Shown here piece by piece: positions 9,898 to 19,337 of a DNA stretch of 64,000 nt. Location of the stretch: NCBI RefSeq assembly GCF_011769985.2, contig NZ_CP039734.2, forward strand, positions 2,356,001 to 2,420,000, given 5' to 3'. The position numbers were made by a program, and so were the translations under genes. This DNA comes from Sulfurospirillum diekertiae (GTDB taxonomy: Bacteria > Campylobacterota > Campylobacteria > Campylobacterales > Sulfurospirillaceae). The notes below the pieces were generated by a model. It saw only the letters and a program-made list of their open reading frames with translations, had not been told where the DNA came from and made no database searches. Numbering within the stretch: the stretch's first letter is position 1; every line of letters begins with the position of its first letter.

Positions 9898-11008
9898 AGA
9901 GTTCTCCTTTACCTTTGAGCCTGAGCTTATGTAACAGGCCAATGACACCTTTAGGCAAAAAGAGTGTGACAAACACAAACAACCCGCCAAGGGCATAGAG
10001 CCATACCTCAGGAAGTGCGGAGGTGAAATAGGTACTAGCATAATTGACAATAAATGCACCTAAAATCGCACCATAAAGTGTACCACGCCCTCCAATGGCT
10101 ACCCAAATGACAATTTCAATGGAAAAAAGTGGCGAAAACACACCCGGATTGATAATACCAACTTGTGGTACATAAAGAGCTCCCGCCACTCCTGCAAGCA
10201 TTGAGGAAACAACAAAAATAAATAATTTGTATTGCTCCACCCTATAGCCTAAAAAGCGAACGCGACTCTCTTCATCTCGAATCGCTAAACACACACGCCC
10301 CAGTTTGGAGTGGATAATATACTGACAGAGGCTATACCCTAACACCAAAGCGATTAACGAAATCACTAAAAGTACGACGCGTGTTACATCACTTTGAAGG
10401 TCAAAACCTAAAATATCTTTAAAATCCGTCAAACCATTATTGCCACCAAAGCCCATATCATTTCTAAAAAATGCCAACATCAAGGCATACGTTAAAGCTT
10501 GCGTGATGATAGAAAGGTAAACCCCTGTCACGCGTGATCGAAACGCTAACCAACCAAAGAAAAATGCCAGTAATCCAGGGACTAATACCACCATAATGAG
10601 CATAACTCCAAAATGGTCAAAGCCATGCCAAAACCATGGGAGTTCTTTTAAGTTCATAAACACCATAAAATCGGGAAGCTCTGGATTGCCATAAACGCCT
10701 CTATCGCCAATTTGACGCATCAAATACATTCCCATTGCGTAACCACCCAGTGAGAAAAAAGCCCCATGTCCGAGGCTTAAAATTCCCAAATAGCCCCATA
10801 CTAAATCTAAGGCTAATGCCAAAAGAGCAAAAGAGAGATATTTACCAAGCAGCGTCACTGTGTATGTTGACATGTAAAAAAAAGACCCTTTAGGCAGTGC
10901 TAAATTGGCAAAAGCCACATAAAGAACAACCAAACTTAAAAGGATCAATAAGGTTTGTCCACCTTTATCGTATTCAAATATACGTAAGAGAATCGGTTTT
11001 CGTTTCAT
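9884..11008 (-). CDS. urtC: Urea ABC transporter permease UrtC
   Basis: LivM-type inner-membrane permease, 374 residues with about ten hydrophobic segments. Recognisable family stretches are GYLGILSLGHGAFFSLGGYAMG near the N-terminal third, SRVTGVYLSIITQALTYA, and an EAA-like loop LGRVCLAIRDEESRVRFLGY that contacts the ATPases. It follows urtB by three bases and overlaps urtD. Confidence 0.94.
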   Translation of the reverse strand: MKRKPILLRIFEYDKGGQTLLILLSLVVLYVAFANLALPKGSFFYMSTYTVTLLGKYLSFALLALALDLVWGYLGILSLGHGAFFSLGGYAMGMYLMRQIGDRGVYGNPELPDFMVFMNLKELPWFWHGFDHFGVMLIMVVLVPGLLAFFFGWLAFRSRVTGVYLSIITQALTYALMLAFFRNDMGFGGNNGLTDFKDILGFDLQSDVTRVVLLVISLIALVLGYSLCQYIIHSKLGRVCLAIRDEESRVRFLGYRVEQYKLFIFVVSSMLAGVAGALYVPQVGIINPGVFSPLFSIEIVIWVAIGGRGTLYGAILGAFIVNYASTYFTSALPEVWLYALGGLFVFVTLFLPKGVIGLLHKLRLKGKGELYARA

Positions 11009-11011
11009 CGT

Positions 11012-12613
11012 TTAATCCTGTGCATCTCGGCCTCTTTGAGGGAAAAGCCCTCGAGGTCGTTTTTGTATAAAAAGAATGATGAAGATCAAAATGATCACTT
11101 TCGCTAACACCGCACCTGCAACAGGTTCAATAAACTTATTAATCTCACCGAGTGTCATCGCACCAATCAAGGTTCCCCATAGATTTCCAACACCACCAAA
11201 GACAACGACCATGAATGAATCCACGATATACGCTTGCCCTAAATTAGGACCAACATTGGTTAATTGACTGAGTGCAACTCCTGCAATACCCGCAATACCC
11301 GAACCTAGACCAAAGGTTAGCGCATCAATCCACCCCGTTTTGATTCCCATGGCTTGAGCCATGCGTCTATTTTGCGTTACCGCACGTACTTTTAGCCCTA
11401 ACGATGTTTTATTAAGGAGTGCTAAAATACCACCAAAAACGATTAAAGAGAAAACAACAATATACAAACGATTGTAAGTTAACGATAAGGCGTTATTGAT
11501 TTCTAACGTTCCACTCATCCATTGGGGCGTTTTAACCTCTTGATTGAGAGGAGAATAGACACTTCTCACCACTTGTTGTAAAATGAGGCTAATACCAAAT
11601 GTAGCTAAAAGTGTTTCAAGTGGCCTTCCATAAAGATGACGAATCACTAAACGCTCAATAATAATGCCTACAAGACCGCTTACACAAAAGGCAAGTGGAA
11701 TCGCTAATAAAACAGAATATTCAATAGCTTGAGGCATCATTTGTTGCAACGTATAAGTAGTATAGGCGCCTAGCATCATCATCTCACCATGCGCCATATT
11801 GATGACTTTCATAACACCAAAGGTAATAGCCAAACCAATGGCAGCTAGCAATAAAACCGAACCGAGACTTAAGCCAAAAAACGCTTTTTCTATCCATGCG
11901 TAAACGGATCTACTCTGCTCAATAGATGTAACAGATTTTGCGGCTAATGCTTTAAGATTTCCATCTTCACTTGCTACTATAAAGGCATTTAAAGCCTGTA
12001 AAGCCTCCGAAGATAATGCATCATTAAGTGCAGTAATCGCCTGCTGTTTCACTTCATCAGATCCAAATTTGACCTTCAAAATCCAATCCGTTTCTTGTAG
12101 AACTTTACGTACTGCACTCTCTTTTTCAACAGCGAGTGCTCTGGTAACGAGTTCTATGTTATCTTCGCTTGTATTTTTGAGAATATCTTTAGCCGATTGC
12201 AAACGAACAGAAGTTTTTTTAGAAAAAAGATTGAGTTCGGCAAGTTTACTGCGAACAACACTTCTTAATTTATTATTGATTTTAATCTTTTGAAAGGATG
12301 CTTTTGGCTGTGCTTCTAAAAGTTGATTTGTCTCTACATTTTTACATTCGAGACTATCCTCTTTTTCGCGCACAACTGCAACGATTTGTCCCAAATCAGC
12401 TGTCACATACAAATCACCGTTTAACAATGCTGTAAGAAGGGTTGATAGCCTTTCATCATCACTGTATGATTGGCTCAAATGATCGATGACACTCTCTTTT
12501 TGTGTAAAGCTATTCGATGTTAACGCAAGGATATCTTCATGAAAATCACTTGCATTCAGCGGTGAAACCAATAAGAAATAAAAAAGAATAATGCTTACCC
12601 ATACTGTTTTCAT
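11012..12613 (-). CDS. urtB: Urea ABC transporter permease UrtB with long N-terminal extension
   Basis: LivH-type permease, 533 residues. Residues 1-20 are a signal peptide. About 20-230 is a soluble, probably periplasmic helical domain found in the long form of UrtB. From about 240 the membrane domain carries AAIGLAITFGVMKVINMAHGEMMMLGAY and the coupling loop LKVRAVTQNRRMAQAMGIKT. It is separated from urtA by 50 bases containing a strong hairpin, which would favour more binding protein than permease. Confidence 0.93.
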   Translation of the reverse strand: MKTVWVSIILFYFLLVSPLNASDFHEDILALTSNSFTQKESVIDHLSQSYSDDERLSTLLTALLNGDLYVTADLGQIVAVVREKEDSLECKNVETNQLLEAQPKASFQKIKINNKLRSVVRSKLAELNLFSKKTSVRLQSAKDILKNTSEDNIELVTRALAVEKESAVRKVLQETDWILKVKFGSDEVKQQAITALNDALSSEALQALNAFIVASEDGNLKALAAKSVTSIEQSRSVYAWIEKAFFGLSLGSVLLLAAIGLAITFGVMKVINMAHGEMMMLGAYTTYTLQQMMPQAIEYSVLLAIPLAFCVSGLVGIIIERLVIRHLYGRPLETLLATFGISLILQQVVRSVYSPLNQEVKTPQWMSGTLEINNALSLTYNRLYIVVFSLIVFGGILALLNKTSLGLKVRAVTQNRRMAQAMGIKTGWIDALTFGLGSGIAGIAGVALSQLTNVGPNLGQAYIVDSFMVVVFGGVGNLWGTLIGAMTLGEINKFIEPVAGAVLAKVIILIFIILFIQKRPRGLFPQRGRDAQD

Positions 12614-12632
12614 GTGCGCCTCATATCGTCAA

Positions 12633-12655
12633 TACGGAGGGAAACTCCCTCCGTA
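12633..12655 (-). promoter_or_regulatory. Hairpin between urtA and urtB
   Basis: Perfect 10-bp arms TACGGAGGGA (12633-12642) and TCCCTCCGTA (12646-12655) with a 3-base loop. On the transcribed strand no T-run follows, so it is more likely an mRNA 3'-end stabiliser or partial attenuator than a full terminator. Confidence 0.7.
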
Positions 12656-12663
12656 AAAGACCA

Positions 12664-13944
12664 TTAATAATTTTGTCCGGAACATTTACCGGTTTTAACA
12701 TTGTAATTACCGCAATGAAGTGGAGATCTCCAATCCGCGATAAGATCTTTACTTCCGGGAAGAAAATCGCTCCATGCATCACCCACAACGGTGTCAGGTG
12801 TTTTCCAAACGGTTTCAAATTGACCATTTTCTTGAATTTCACCAATTAAAACAGGTTTGGTTAAGTGATGGTTTGGCATCATCGTAGCATAACCACCAGT
12901 GAGGTTGGGTACTGTGATACCGATCATTGCATCAAGGACAGCATCGGTTTTGGTTGTACCTGCTTTTTCCACTGCTTTAACCCACATATTAAACCCAATA
13001 TACGTTGCTTCCATCGGATCGTTAGTCACACGTTTATCGTTTTTGATATATTTTTTCCACGTAGAAATGAATTGTTTATTGATAGGCGTATCGACACTTT
13101 GGAAATAGTTCCAAGCAGCCAAATGTCCAACTAATGGTTTTGTATCTATGCCTGAAAGTTCTTCTTCGCCTACAGAAAATGCTATGACAGGGATATTTTC
13201 AGCACTGATGCCTTGGTTAGAGAGTTCTTTGTAAAAAGGAACGTTTGCATCACCATTGATAGTTGAAACAACGGCTGTTTTTTTGCCCGTTGAACCAAAT
13301 TTCTTGATATCACTTACGATACTTTGCCAGTCAGAATGACTAAACGGTGTATAGTTGATCATAATATCTTCATCTTTTACACCTTTAGATTTAAGGTATG
13401 CTTGTAAAATTTTGTTGGTTGTTCGTGGATAAACATAGTCTGTTCCAGCCAATACCCAACGTTTTACGCCCATATCTTTCATCAAATAATCCACAGCAGG
13501 AATCGCTTGTTGATTAGGTGCAGCCCCTGTGTAAAATACGTTTTTAGAAGACTCTTCACCCTCATATTGAACAGGGTAAAACAAAATGCCATTTAGCTCT
13601 TCCACAACAGGAAGCACAGATTTACGAGAAACGGATGTCCAGCAGCCAAAGGTAACATCGACTTTGTCTTTGGTTAAAAGTCCACGCATTTTTTCAGCAA
13701 ACAGTGGCCAGTTTGAAGCAGGATCAACGACAACAGGCTCTAGCTTTTTACCTAATACGCCACCTTTTTTATTTTGCTCCTCAATGAGCATTAAAACCGT
13801 GTCTTTCAGTGTTGTCTCTGAGATGGCCATGGTTCCTGATAGTGAGTGTAAAACACCAACTTTAATCGTATCTGCCGCTTGTGCCATATATCCCATACCA
13901 ATGATGGCGGCGATGGATATACTTTTAACAATACTCTTAAGCAT
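12664..13944 (-). CDS. urtA: Urea ABC transporter substrate-binding protein UrtA
   Basis: Periplasmic urea-binding protein of the branched-chain amino-acid type (Peripla_BP_5), 426 residues with signal peptide 1-23 (cut after AQA). Family landmarks are KVGVLHSLSGTMAISE at the mature N-terminus, FGCWTSVSRKSVLPVVEE, GEESSKNVFYTGAAPNQQ and GMP-type C-terminal GGYATMMPNHHLTKPV. First gene of the 11-gene urea operon, with AAGGAGG ribosome site. A palindrome at 13958-13982 sits between promoter and ribosome site. Confidence 0.95.
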   Translation of the reverse strand: MLKSIVKSISIAAIIGMGYMAQAADTIKVGVLHSLSGTMAISETTLKDTVLMLIEEQNKKGGVLGKKLEPVVVDPASNWPLFAEKMRGLLTKDKVDVTFGCWTSVSRKSVLPVVEELNGILFYPVQYEGEESSKNVFYTGAAPNQQAIPAVDYLMKDMGVKRWVLAGTDYVYPRTTNKILQAYLKSKGVKDEDIMINYTPFSHSDWQSIVSDIKKFGSTGKKTAVVSTINGDANVPFYKELSNQGISAENIPVIAFSVGEEELSGIDTKPLVGHLAAWNYFQSVDTPINKQFISTWKKYIKNDKRVTNDPMEATYIGFNMWVKAVEKAGTTKTDAVLDAMIGITVPNLTGGYATMMPNHHLTKPVLIGEIQENGQFETVWKTPDTVVGDAWSDFLPGSKDLIADWRSPLHCGNYNVKTGKCSGQNY

Positions 13945-13957
13945 TTTGCTTGCCTCC

Positions 13958-13982
13958 TTATAATTTTCAAAAACAATTATAA
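13958..13982 (-). promoter_or_regulatory. Palindrome in urtA leader, NikR-like candidate operator
   Basis: TTATAATT (13958-13965) and AATTATAA (13975-13982) form a perfect 8-bp dyad with 9 bases between. It includes a TATAAT on the operon strand and ends just before the AAGGAGG. The half-site resembles the Helicobacter NikR consensus TATWATT/AATWATA, but that has an 11-base spacer, so the assignment is tentative. Confidence 0.4.
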
Positions 13983-14047
13983 AAAAGAAGTGTTGCGCAA
14001 GTGTTGTTTTTTCTCTTTCAGAAAGAGTGTGAATGTTTATTTTTTAA

Positions 14048-16681
14048 TCATTGGCAGATTTTAGCGATTTTACCAAAATCAAAACGCTCCAATGCTTCTT
14101 GAATTTTTTGCGTAAATTCCTCACTTAGCGTATGCTGAGCAAGAAGCGTTTGAATCATCTCTCCATCCAACCTCATGGAAGCATCCACAAACTGTTTTAA
14201 GAGGAGAGGATCAAGACTTTGTTGTACATCTTCGTTTACATGTAAAGGTTTAGACTCTTGCGATGCGTACACCACCGCAAGATGGAGTGCATTGGCAAGT
14301 TTTGTCACTAAAGCGTATTCATCAATCGGTTTTTGTAAAAAGTCATGTGCTCCAACGCTTAGGGCTTCTTGCTTATCTTCCGAAAAAACATGGGCGGAGA
14401 CAATGATAATAGGAATATGCTTGGTTACAGCAGAGACTTTCAGACGCTTTGTGGCTTCTAATCCATCGAGTTTTGGCATCAAGATATCCATAAAAATCAA
14501 ATCAACGGAATGCAAAGTAGCCTGTTCTATTGCTTCCAAGCCATCACTTGCTTCTAAAAGATTAAAAGAAAATGGCTCTAAAATTTGACGAATAAGAAAG
14601 CGGTTTTGAGGCATATCATCAACGATCAAAATTGTTTTTTGAGTATCACTGATAAGCGCTTGAATCGGTTGTTCTTTTACATGTAACGTTGGCTCTTCTA
14701 AAGGAATCTCGCCGTCAACCCAAAAACGAAACGTGCTTCCCTTCCCAAACGTACTTTCAAGCTCGATACTGCCTCCCATACGTTCAACCAACTCTTTGGT
14801 AATGGCAAGCCCCAATCCTGTTCCACTTTTACTGTACTTATCCGATTCAATTTGTTCGAATGGTTTGAAGATACTCTTTGTATATTTTTCGTCGATTCCA
14901 ATACCGGTATCGCGTACAAAAATCTTTAATTGGTTCTGTGAAAAGTTTACATGTAAAAGAATAGAGCCATCTTCTGTGAACTTAACTGCATTACCCAAAA
15001 GGTTGATAATAATCTGCCTTAGCCTTTGTTCATCACAGATAATCCAACGAGGAACGCTCGGATCAAGTTCAATCTGAAATGCCAACCCTTTATCCTCACA
15101 ACGGCTTTGAAACATCTGTTGAATCGTTGCAATGCTTTGATAAAAATCAAAGGTCGTTGGTTTAATATAAATCTTCCCCGCTTCAATTTTAGAGAGTTCT
15201 AAAATTTCATTAATGAGTTCTAGCAGATGTTTTCCACTGTTTTCAATAATCATGGCATTCTCTTTTTCCACGGCACGAAGATGTGAAGACTGACATAGCA
15301 GTGTCGCAAAACCCAAAATTGCATTAAGCGGTGTGCGTAGCTCATGGCTCATATTTGCTAAGAAAACCGATTTGGAGTGATTGGCAGCTTTGGCTTCTTC
15401 GGTGGCTTTTTTCAGGGTTTCTTCGTAGCGTTTGCGCTCTGTTATGTCGCTAAAAACAACAACCGCACCTTCAATGTAGCCTTTTTTATTTAACATCGGC
15501 GTACTCACATAATCAATAGGGAAAAACACACCCTCTTTTGTTGCAAACTGCATATCAGCTATTTTTTCAAGCATCATACGCTGCGTATAGGTAGATTTTT
15601 GATTCATTTTTTCAGAATCAGTCATTTCATAAAGGTATTTTCCAATTAACGTTTCTTGATGCTCATAGCCTAAAAGGCTACACCCCATAGGATTGATAAA
15701 TTCAATACGCCCTTTTGCATCCAACCCAAAGATACCTTCTGCTGCCAAATCTAAAAGTGATTTATTTTTCTGCTCGCTTTCGATGAGTTTCATAGCATTA
15801 TCTTTAAATATGGTCATCGTATCGATCATCTCTCCCACTTCATCATGATTTTTATATGTGGGTATAACCGTATCCATATCGTTTTTTGCCAATTGTAGCA
15901 TTGCGTTTTTAAGTGTCTCTAAGGGATCAATGATGCGCGATAAAATAATAGTGAATGAAAAAAGAACTAAAACAATTAACGCAATAATGACAAAACTGAC
16001 ATAAGTTTCTAATTTTTTAACCCGCTCATGTGCCTCTAAAATTCGTGCTTTTGTCCGTTTTTCAAACGCTTCTAAAAAATGATCAATCGGCTTCATAATC
16101 ATTATTTTAGCTTTGTGGTATTCATCCGAATGCATAATGCTACGAGCCAAGGCAGGATCAGGTTCTTTGTGCACGGTATAGTTGCCATCTTTATCTTCAA
16201 AAATGCCCACAAGTGCATTCATCGCTTTTGTTTCAAGATAGGTTAACTGGTCTGATTTAGCTTTTGAATCATAGAGTAAATCTAACTCTTTTTGTTCAAA
16301 ACCCGCTTCTTTCATCAATGTTTTAAGGGATATCGCATTACCATCAAACACAGGTTCGCTACCATCTAATGTATAAAAATCCCAGAAAATACGATTGTAG
16401 TTTTTAGGCCTCGGTATTAAGCCATCACGAATATCCAAAATTGTTTGAAATTGCTTTTTAAACATCATTTTACCCGTCACGATATAGGTGCGAGCAACGC
16501 GCGTTAAATCATCGGAACTTTGACGTAATTCATTGGCAAGTACAAAAGATTTATGTTGCATTTTGTAAGCAGATTCGAGTTGCAGAATAGCTTGATTGTA
16601 ATCATTGATAATAAAAACAACAAAGCAAAGGAACAACGTATTGATGAAGAAGAGAACAATAAAAAGCTTTTTGAGTTTCAT
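14048..16681 (-). CDS. Hybrid sensor histidine kinase (HAMP-PAS-HK-REC)
   Basis: Membrane hybrid kinase, 877 residues. Two membrane helices (about 5-27 and 227-250) flank a periplasmic sensor. Then come HAMP (about 250-300), PAS (about 305-420, EGIFGLDAKGRIEFINP), HisKA with H-box MSHELRTPLNAI (His about 446), HATPase with NLLGNAVKF, DTGIGID and GTGLGLAITKEL, and a receiver (about 680-800, phospho-Asp about 730 in FMDILMP). The C-terminal 80 residues are helical and have no clear Hpt His motif. It is divergent from the REC-kinase pair at 16750. Three iterated palindromes lie within 720 bases of its 3' half. Confidence 0.9.
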   Translation of the reverse strand: MKLKKLFIVLFFINTLFLCFVVFIINDYNQAILQLESAYKMQHKSFVLANELRQSSDDLTRVARTYIVTGKMMFKKQFQTILDIRDGLIPRPKNYNRIFWDFYTLDGSEPVFDGNAISLKTLMKEAGFEQKELDLLYDSKAKSDQLTYLETKAMNALVGIFEDKDGNYTVHKEPDPALARSIMHSDEYHKAKIMIMKPIDHFLEAFEKRTKARILEAHERVKKLETYVSFVIIALIVLVLFSFTIILSRIIDPLETLKNAMLQLAKNDMDTVIPTYKNHDEVGEMIDTMTIFKDNAMKLIESEQKNKSLLDLAAEGIFGLDAKGRIEFINPMGCSLLGYEHQETLIGKYLYEMTDSEKMNQKSTYTQRMMLEKIADMQFATKEGVFFPIDYVSTPMLNKKGYIEGAVVVFSDITERKRYEETLKKATEEAKAANHSKSVFLANMSHELRTPLNAILGFATLLCQSSHLRAVEKENAMIIENSGKHLLELINEILELSKIEAGKIYIKPTTFDFYQSIATIQQMFQSRCEDKGLAFQIELDPSVPRWIICDEQRLRQIIINLLGNAVKFTEDGSILLHVNFSQNQLKIFVRDTGIGIDEKYTKSIFKPFEQIESDKYSKSGTGLGLAITKELVERMGGSIELESTFGKGSTFRFWVDGEIPLEEPTLHVKEQPIQALISDTQKTILIVDDMPQNRFLIRQILEPFSFNLLEASDGLEAIEQATLHSVDLIFMDILMPKLDGLEATKRLKVSAVTKHIPIIIVSAHVFSEDKQEALSVGAHDFLQKPIDEYALVTKLANALHLAVVYASQESKPLHVNEDVQQSLDPLLLKQFVDASMRLDGEMIQTLLAQHTLSEEFTQKIQEALERFDFGKIAKICQ
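14235..14246. repeat. Iterated palindrome, perfect 12-mer
   Basis: TTTACATGTAAA in the hybrid kinase 3' end, read Leu-His-Val-Asn on its coding strand. Confidence 0.8.
14676..14687. repeat. Iterated palindrome copy (TTTACATGTAAC)
   Basis: Second copy in the hybrid kinase, in the linker before the receiver domain, read Leu-His-Val-Lys. Confidence 0.7.
14946..14957. repeat. Iterated palindrome, perfect 12-mer
   Basis: Third copy in the hybrid kinase, within the ATPase domain, read Leu-His-Val-Asn. Confidence 0.8.
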
Positions 16682-16749
16682 CGTTTAACCTTGAATTCAT
16701 GTAAATGACTTATAATAACCAAATCCTAATCCAAAAAGCACCCATTATC

Positions 16750-17811
16750 ATGGATAAAAAATATACAATCTTAATTATTGACGATCAACCCGAAAATCTC
16801 CACTATTTACGGCGTATTCTTATCCAAGAGGGATACGATATCAAAGCCACTTCGGATGGTTACATGGCGATAGAAGCAACCAAATGGAATATCCCTGATC
16901 TTATTTTACTTGATATTAAAATGCCCATCATTGATGGCTTTTCCGTTTGCAAACTGCTCAAAAAGAATCAGCTCCTCGAAGAAATTCCTGTCATCTTTAT
17001 CAGTGCCTTGGATAATATGGAGTATAAAATACATGCCTTTGAAGAAGGGGGTGTTGATTATATCACCAAACCCTTTGAACCTAAAGAAGTTTTAGCACGC
17101 GTTAAAACACAATTGCAAATTCATCAAAATAAATTAATGATTAAAAAGCTTTTGCAGCACCAAGATATTTTTATCAAAAAAATTATGCACGAGATCAACA
17201 CACCTTTAAGTATTATTTCACTGAATAGTGATGCTCTAGAAAGAGTTTTAGGAGAAAGAGATGAACTCAATGCTATCAAAGCATCCACCAAAACGCTTTC
17301 ATCTATTTACAGTGACCTTTCGTATTTAGTAAAAAAAGAGTCACGCCACTATGAAACAAAAGAGATTTTCGTGCTTCCTTTTTTGGCATCTCGCATTAGC
17401 TTCTTCAATGAAATAGCTCGTATCAAAAATGTACATATCAACTTTGAATATTCCAATGAATTCACAATCATCATCAATGAATATGAGTTAGAGCGTATTA
17501 TTGATAACACACTTTCCAATGCCATTAAATATTCTAAACCTAATCAAAGCATTGATGTTTTTATGGGAGACTATGAACAAAAGCAAATTATAAAAATTCA
17601 AGACCATGGTATGGGAATTGAAGAGGGAGTTGATATTTTTATGCCTTTTTATCAGCAATCCATTGCCAATATTGGTTTAGGACTTGGCTTAACTATCGTC
17701 AAAGAAATTTGCAATAAATACGCAATTACAATTGATGTGTCAAGTCAAAAAAATAATGGCACGACCTTTTTATATGATGTGAGTGTACTAAGTCAGAAAG
17801 TGAACAATTAA
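16750..17811 (+). CDS. Response-regulator/histidine-kinase fusion (REC-HisKA-HATPase)
   Basis: Cytoplasmic kinase of 353 residues with no membrane segment. It has an N-terminal receiver (D11/D12 pocket, phospho-acceptor D55 in LILLDIKMP, Lys in YITKPFEP), an H-box MHEINTPLSII (His about 147) and an ATPase domain with NTLSNAIKYS, DHGMGIEE and GLGLGLTIVKEI. I take ATG 16750; an upstream ATG at 16705 overlaps a likely -10 (TATAAT-like, about 16710) and would be in the promoter. Neither has a strong ribosome site. Stop and next start share a base (TAATG), so it is coupled to the regulator. Confidence 0.85.
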   Translation: MDKKYTILIIDDQPENLHYLRRILIQEGYDIKATSDGYMAIEATKWNIPDLILLDIKMPIIDGFSVCKLLKKNQLLEEIPVIFISALDNMEYKIHAFEEGGVDYITKPFEPKEVLARVKTQLQIHQNKLMIKKLLQHQDIFIKKIMHEINTPLSIISLNSDALERVLGERDELNAIKASTKTLSSIYSDLSYLVKKESRHYETKEIFVLPFLASRISFFNEIARIKNVHINFEYSNEFTIIINEYELERIIDNTLSNAIKYSKPNQSIDVFMGDYEQKQIIKIQDHGMGIEEGVDIFMPFYQQSIANIGLGLGLTIVKEICNKYAITIDVSSQKNNGTTFLYDVSVLSQKVNN

Positions 17812-18482
17812 TGAAACTTCTTTTACTTGAAGATGATGTAGCACTGAATAAAATCATCAAACAACTCTTGGAACAGCAAAATTATGTAGTAGAAAATTTT
17901 TTAGATGGATATAGCGCTTTAGACAAAATTATCCATAGTAGTTATGATATCTATATTTTAGACATTAATGTGCCAGGATTTGATGGTCTTCAAATGCTCG
18001 AATTTATCCGCAATCAACACCAATCCCTTCCTGTAATTATCATCAGTGCATTTTCAGATATTGACAACATCAAAAAAGCCTATGATTTAGGGTGTAATGA
18101 CTATCTGAAAAAACCTTTCACCATTGAAGAACTGCTTGTACGCATTCGCTACCTTATTAAACAACGTTATCCAACGCAAAGCACCTCTACCGTAATACTA
18201 TTTGGCAATGGTTTTGGCTTTGATGTTGAAAAGCAACAACTTCTCAAAGCTGGTCATGAAATCACATTGACCTATAAGGAAAAATTGCTGCTAGCCTTGT
18301 TGATCCAACATCTTAATCAAACAGTATCCATTCAGACTATCCGTGAGTATGTTTGGGATGGCAAAGAGTTGGAAGCCGTTTCTATTCGCTCAATTATTTT
18401 CAAATTGCAACAAAAACTTTCTAATGGTATGATTGTTAATGTCAGAAGTGTAGGCTATAAGCTTATTTCAATGCAGTACTGA
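17811..18482 (+). CDS. OmpR-type response regulator
   Basis: Response regulator of 223 residues. Its receiver domain has the E7/D8/D9 pocket, phospho-acceptor D51 in YILDINVPGFDG and Lys in YLKKPF; a C-terminal winged helix ends VRSVGYKL. It overlaps the REC-kinase gene by one base and is presumably its output. It is paralogous to the regulator at 2825-3472, with both at outer edges of the urea operon neighbourhood. Confidence 0.87.
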   Translation: MKLLLLEDDVALNKIIKQLLEQQNYVVENFLDGYSALDKIIHSSYDIYILDINVPGFDGLQMLEFIRNQHQSLPVIIISAFSDIDNIKKAYDLGCNDYLKKPFTIEELLVRIRYLIKQRYPTQSTSTVILFGNGFGFDVEKQQLLKAGHEITLTYKEKLLLALLIQHLNQTVSIQTIREYVWDGKELEAVSIRSIIFKLQQKLSNGMIVNVRSVGYKLISMQY

Positions 18483-18488
18483 GATGCA

Positions 18489-19109
18489 TTATGATGGGTC
18501 GCGGTAATAAAGCTTCGTTTTGTCTCTCTGGTACGAGCTATACAATTTTTGAAACTCTTTAAACACTTTAGCAGAATAAGGATTGTCATCAATCTTGCCG
18601 TTATACGCGTTAATAGCATCTTTGTTATTTTTGTGTCTCGCAAAACAGGTTGCTAAAATGTAAGCTCCCACTTGTATGTTGATCTTGGGATCAAAAAGGT
18701 CGTAGAGTGAAATATTGGCTCTATCCAATAAAGGTTTATGAATCGAGTTGATCTGCATAATGCCCATGTCAAAACGCGGGTAGTTATGGGTGTAGAGAAA
18801 ATGCACCACATGACTGGCTTCATACTTATTTTTACTCTTAATGGCAATGACTTGAGAATACTGTTTACTCTCAATCCCTTTTTGTCTTAAAAAAGTACTG
18901 AGTTCTTGCGCTTGCTGTGGAGTCATTTTATTGGCGCTAAAGGCTACCACGTAGCGATCAAGGTCACTTTCGACTTTGGCGATGGAGTATAAAAGACGTG
19001 GTTCAATGCCGTAAATTTGCCCCACTTTTACCCAAATATTTTCGCCCGTATTGGGCTGTGCTGCCCATAAAAAAAGAGGAAAAAGGGTTAGTACAATCAT
19101 GCGTAACAT
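18489..19109 (-). CDS. Secreted lytic transglycosylase (SLT family)
   Basis: Cell-wall murein lytic transglycosylase, 206 residues with signal peptide (1-17). The SLT domain has the catalytic Glu in LYSIAKVESDLDRY, then the GIMQINS signature and a C-terminal AINAYNGK segment. Convergent with the response regulator (6-base gap). Its substrate role (cell-wall turnover or assembly of a secretion machine) cannot be decided from context. Confidence 0.85.
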   Translation of the reverse strand: MLRMIVLTLFPLFLWAAQPNTGENIWVKVGQIYGIEPRLLYSIAKVESDLDRYVVAFSANKMTPQQAQELSTFLRQKGIESKQYSQVIAIKSKNKYEASHVVHFLYTHNYPRFDMGIMQINSIHKPLLDRANISLYDLFDPKINIQVGAYILATCFARHKNNKDAINAYNGKIDDNPYSAKVFKEFQKLYSSYQRDKTKLYYRDPS

Positions 19110-19337
19110 TTTAAGCCTCCTCTTTTTCTAAACTTTGTTTCATTATAAATGAAGCAAACTTTATTCTCTATAAAGACTCTTTTCTTGCGCCATTGGCACT
19201 CTTTTGGACCTGTGTGACGCACATCAAACGTATTAGATTTTGTAGATTTTTATCTATTTCGTTAAGGTAGTATTTAAAAAATATTAATTTTGATCCTATA
19301 GACTACGGTTAAGAAAAAAATCAAAAAAGGTGATAAT

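Noticed and set aside
19173-19188. Sigma54-like TGGCAC element upstream of moxR
   Set aside because: The -12 element reads GA where the invariant GC is needed.
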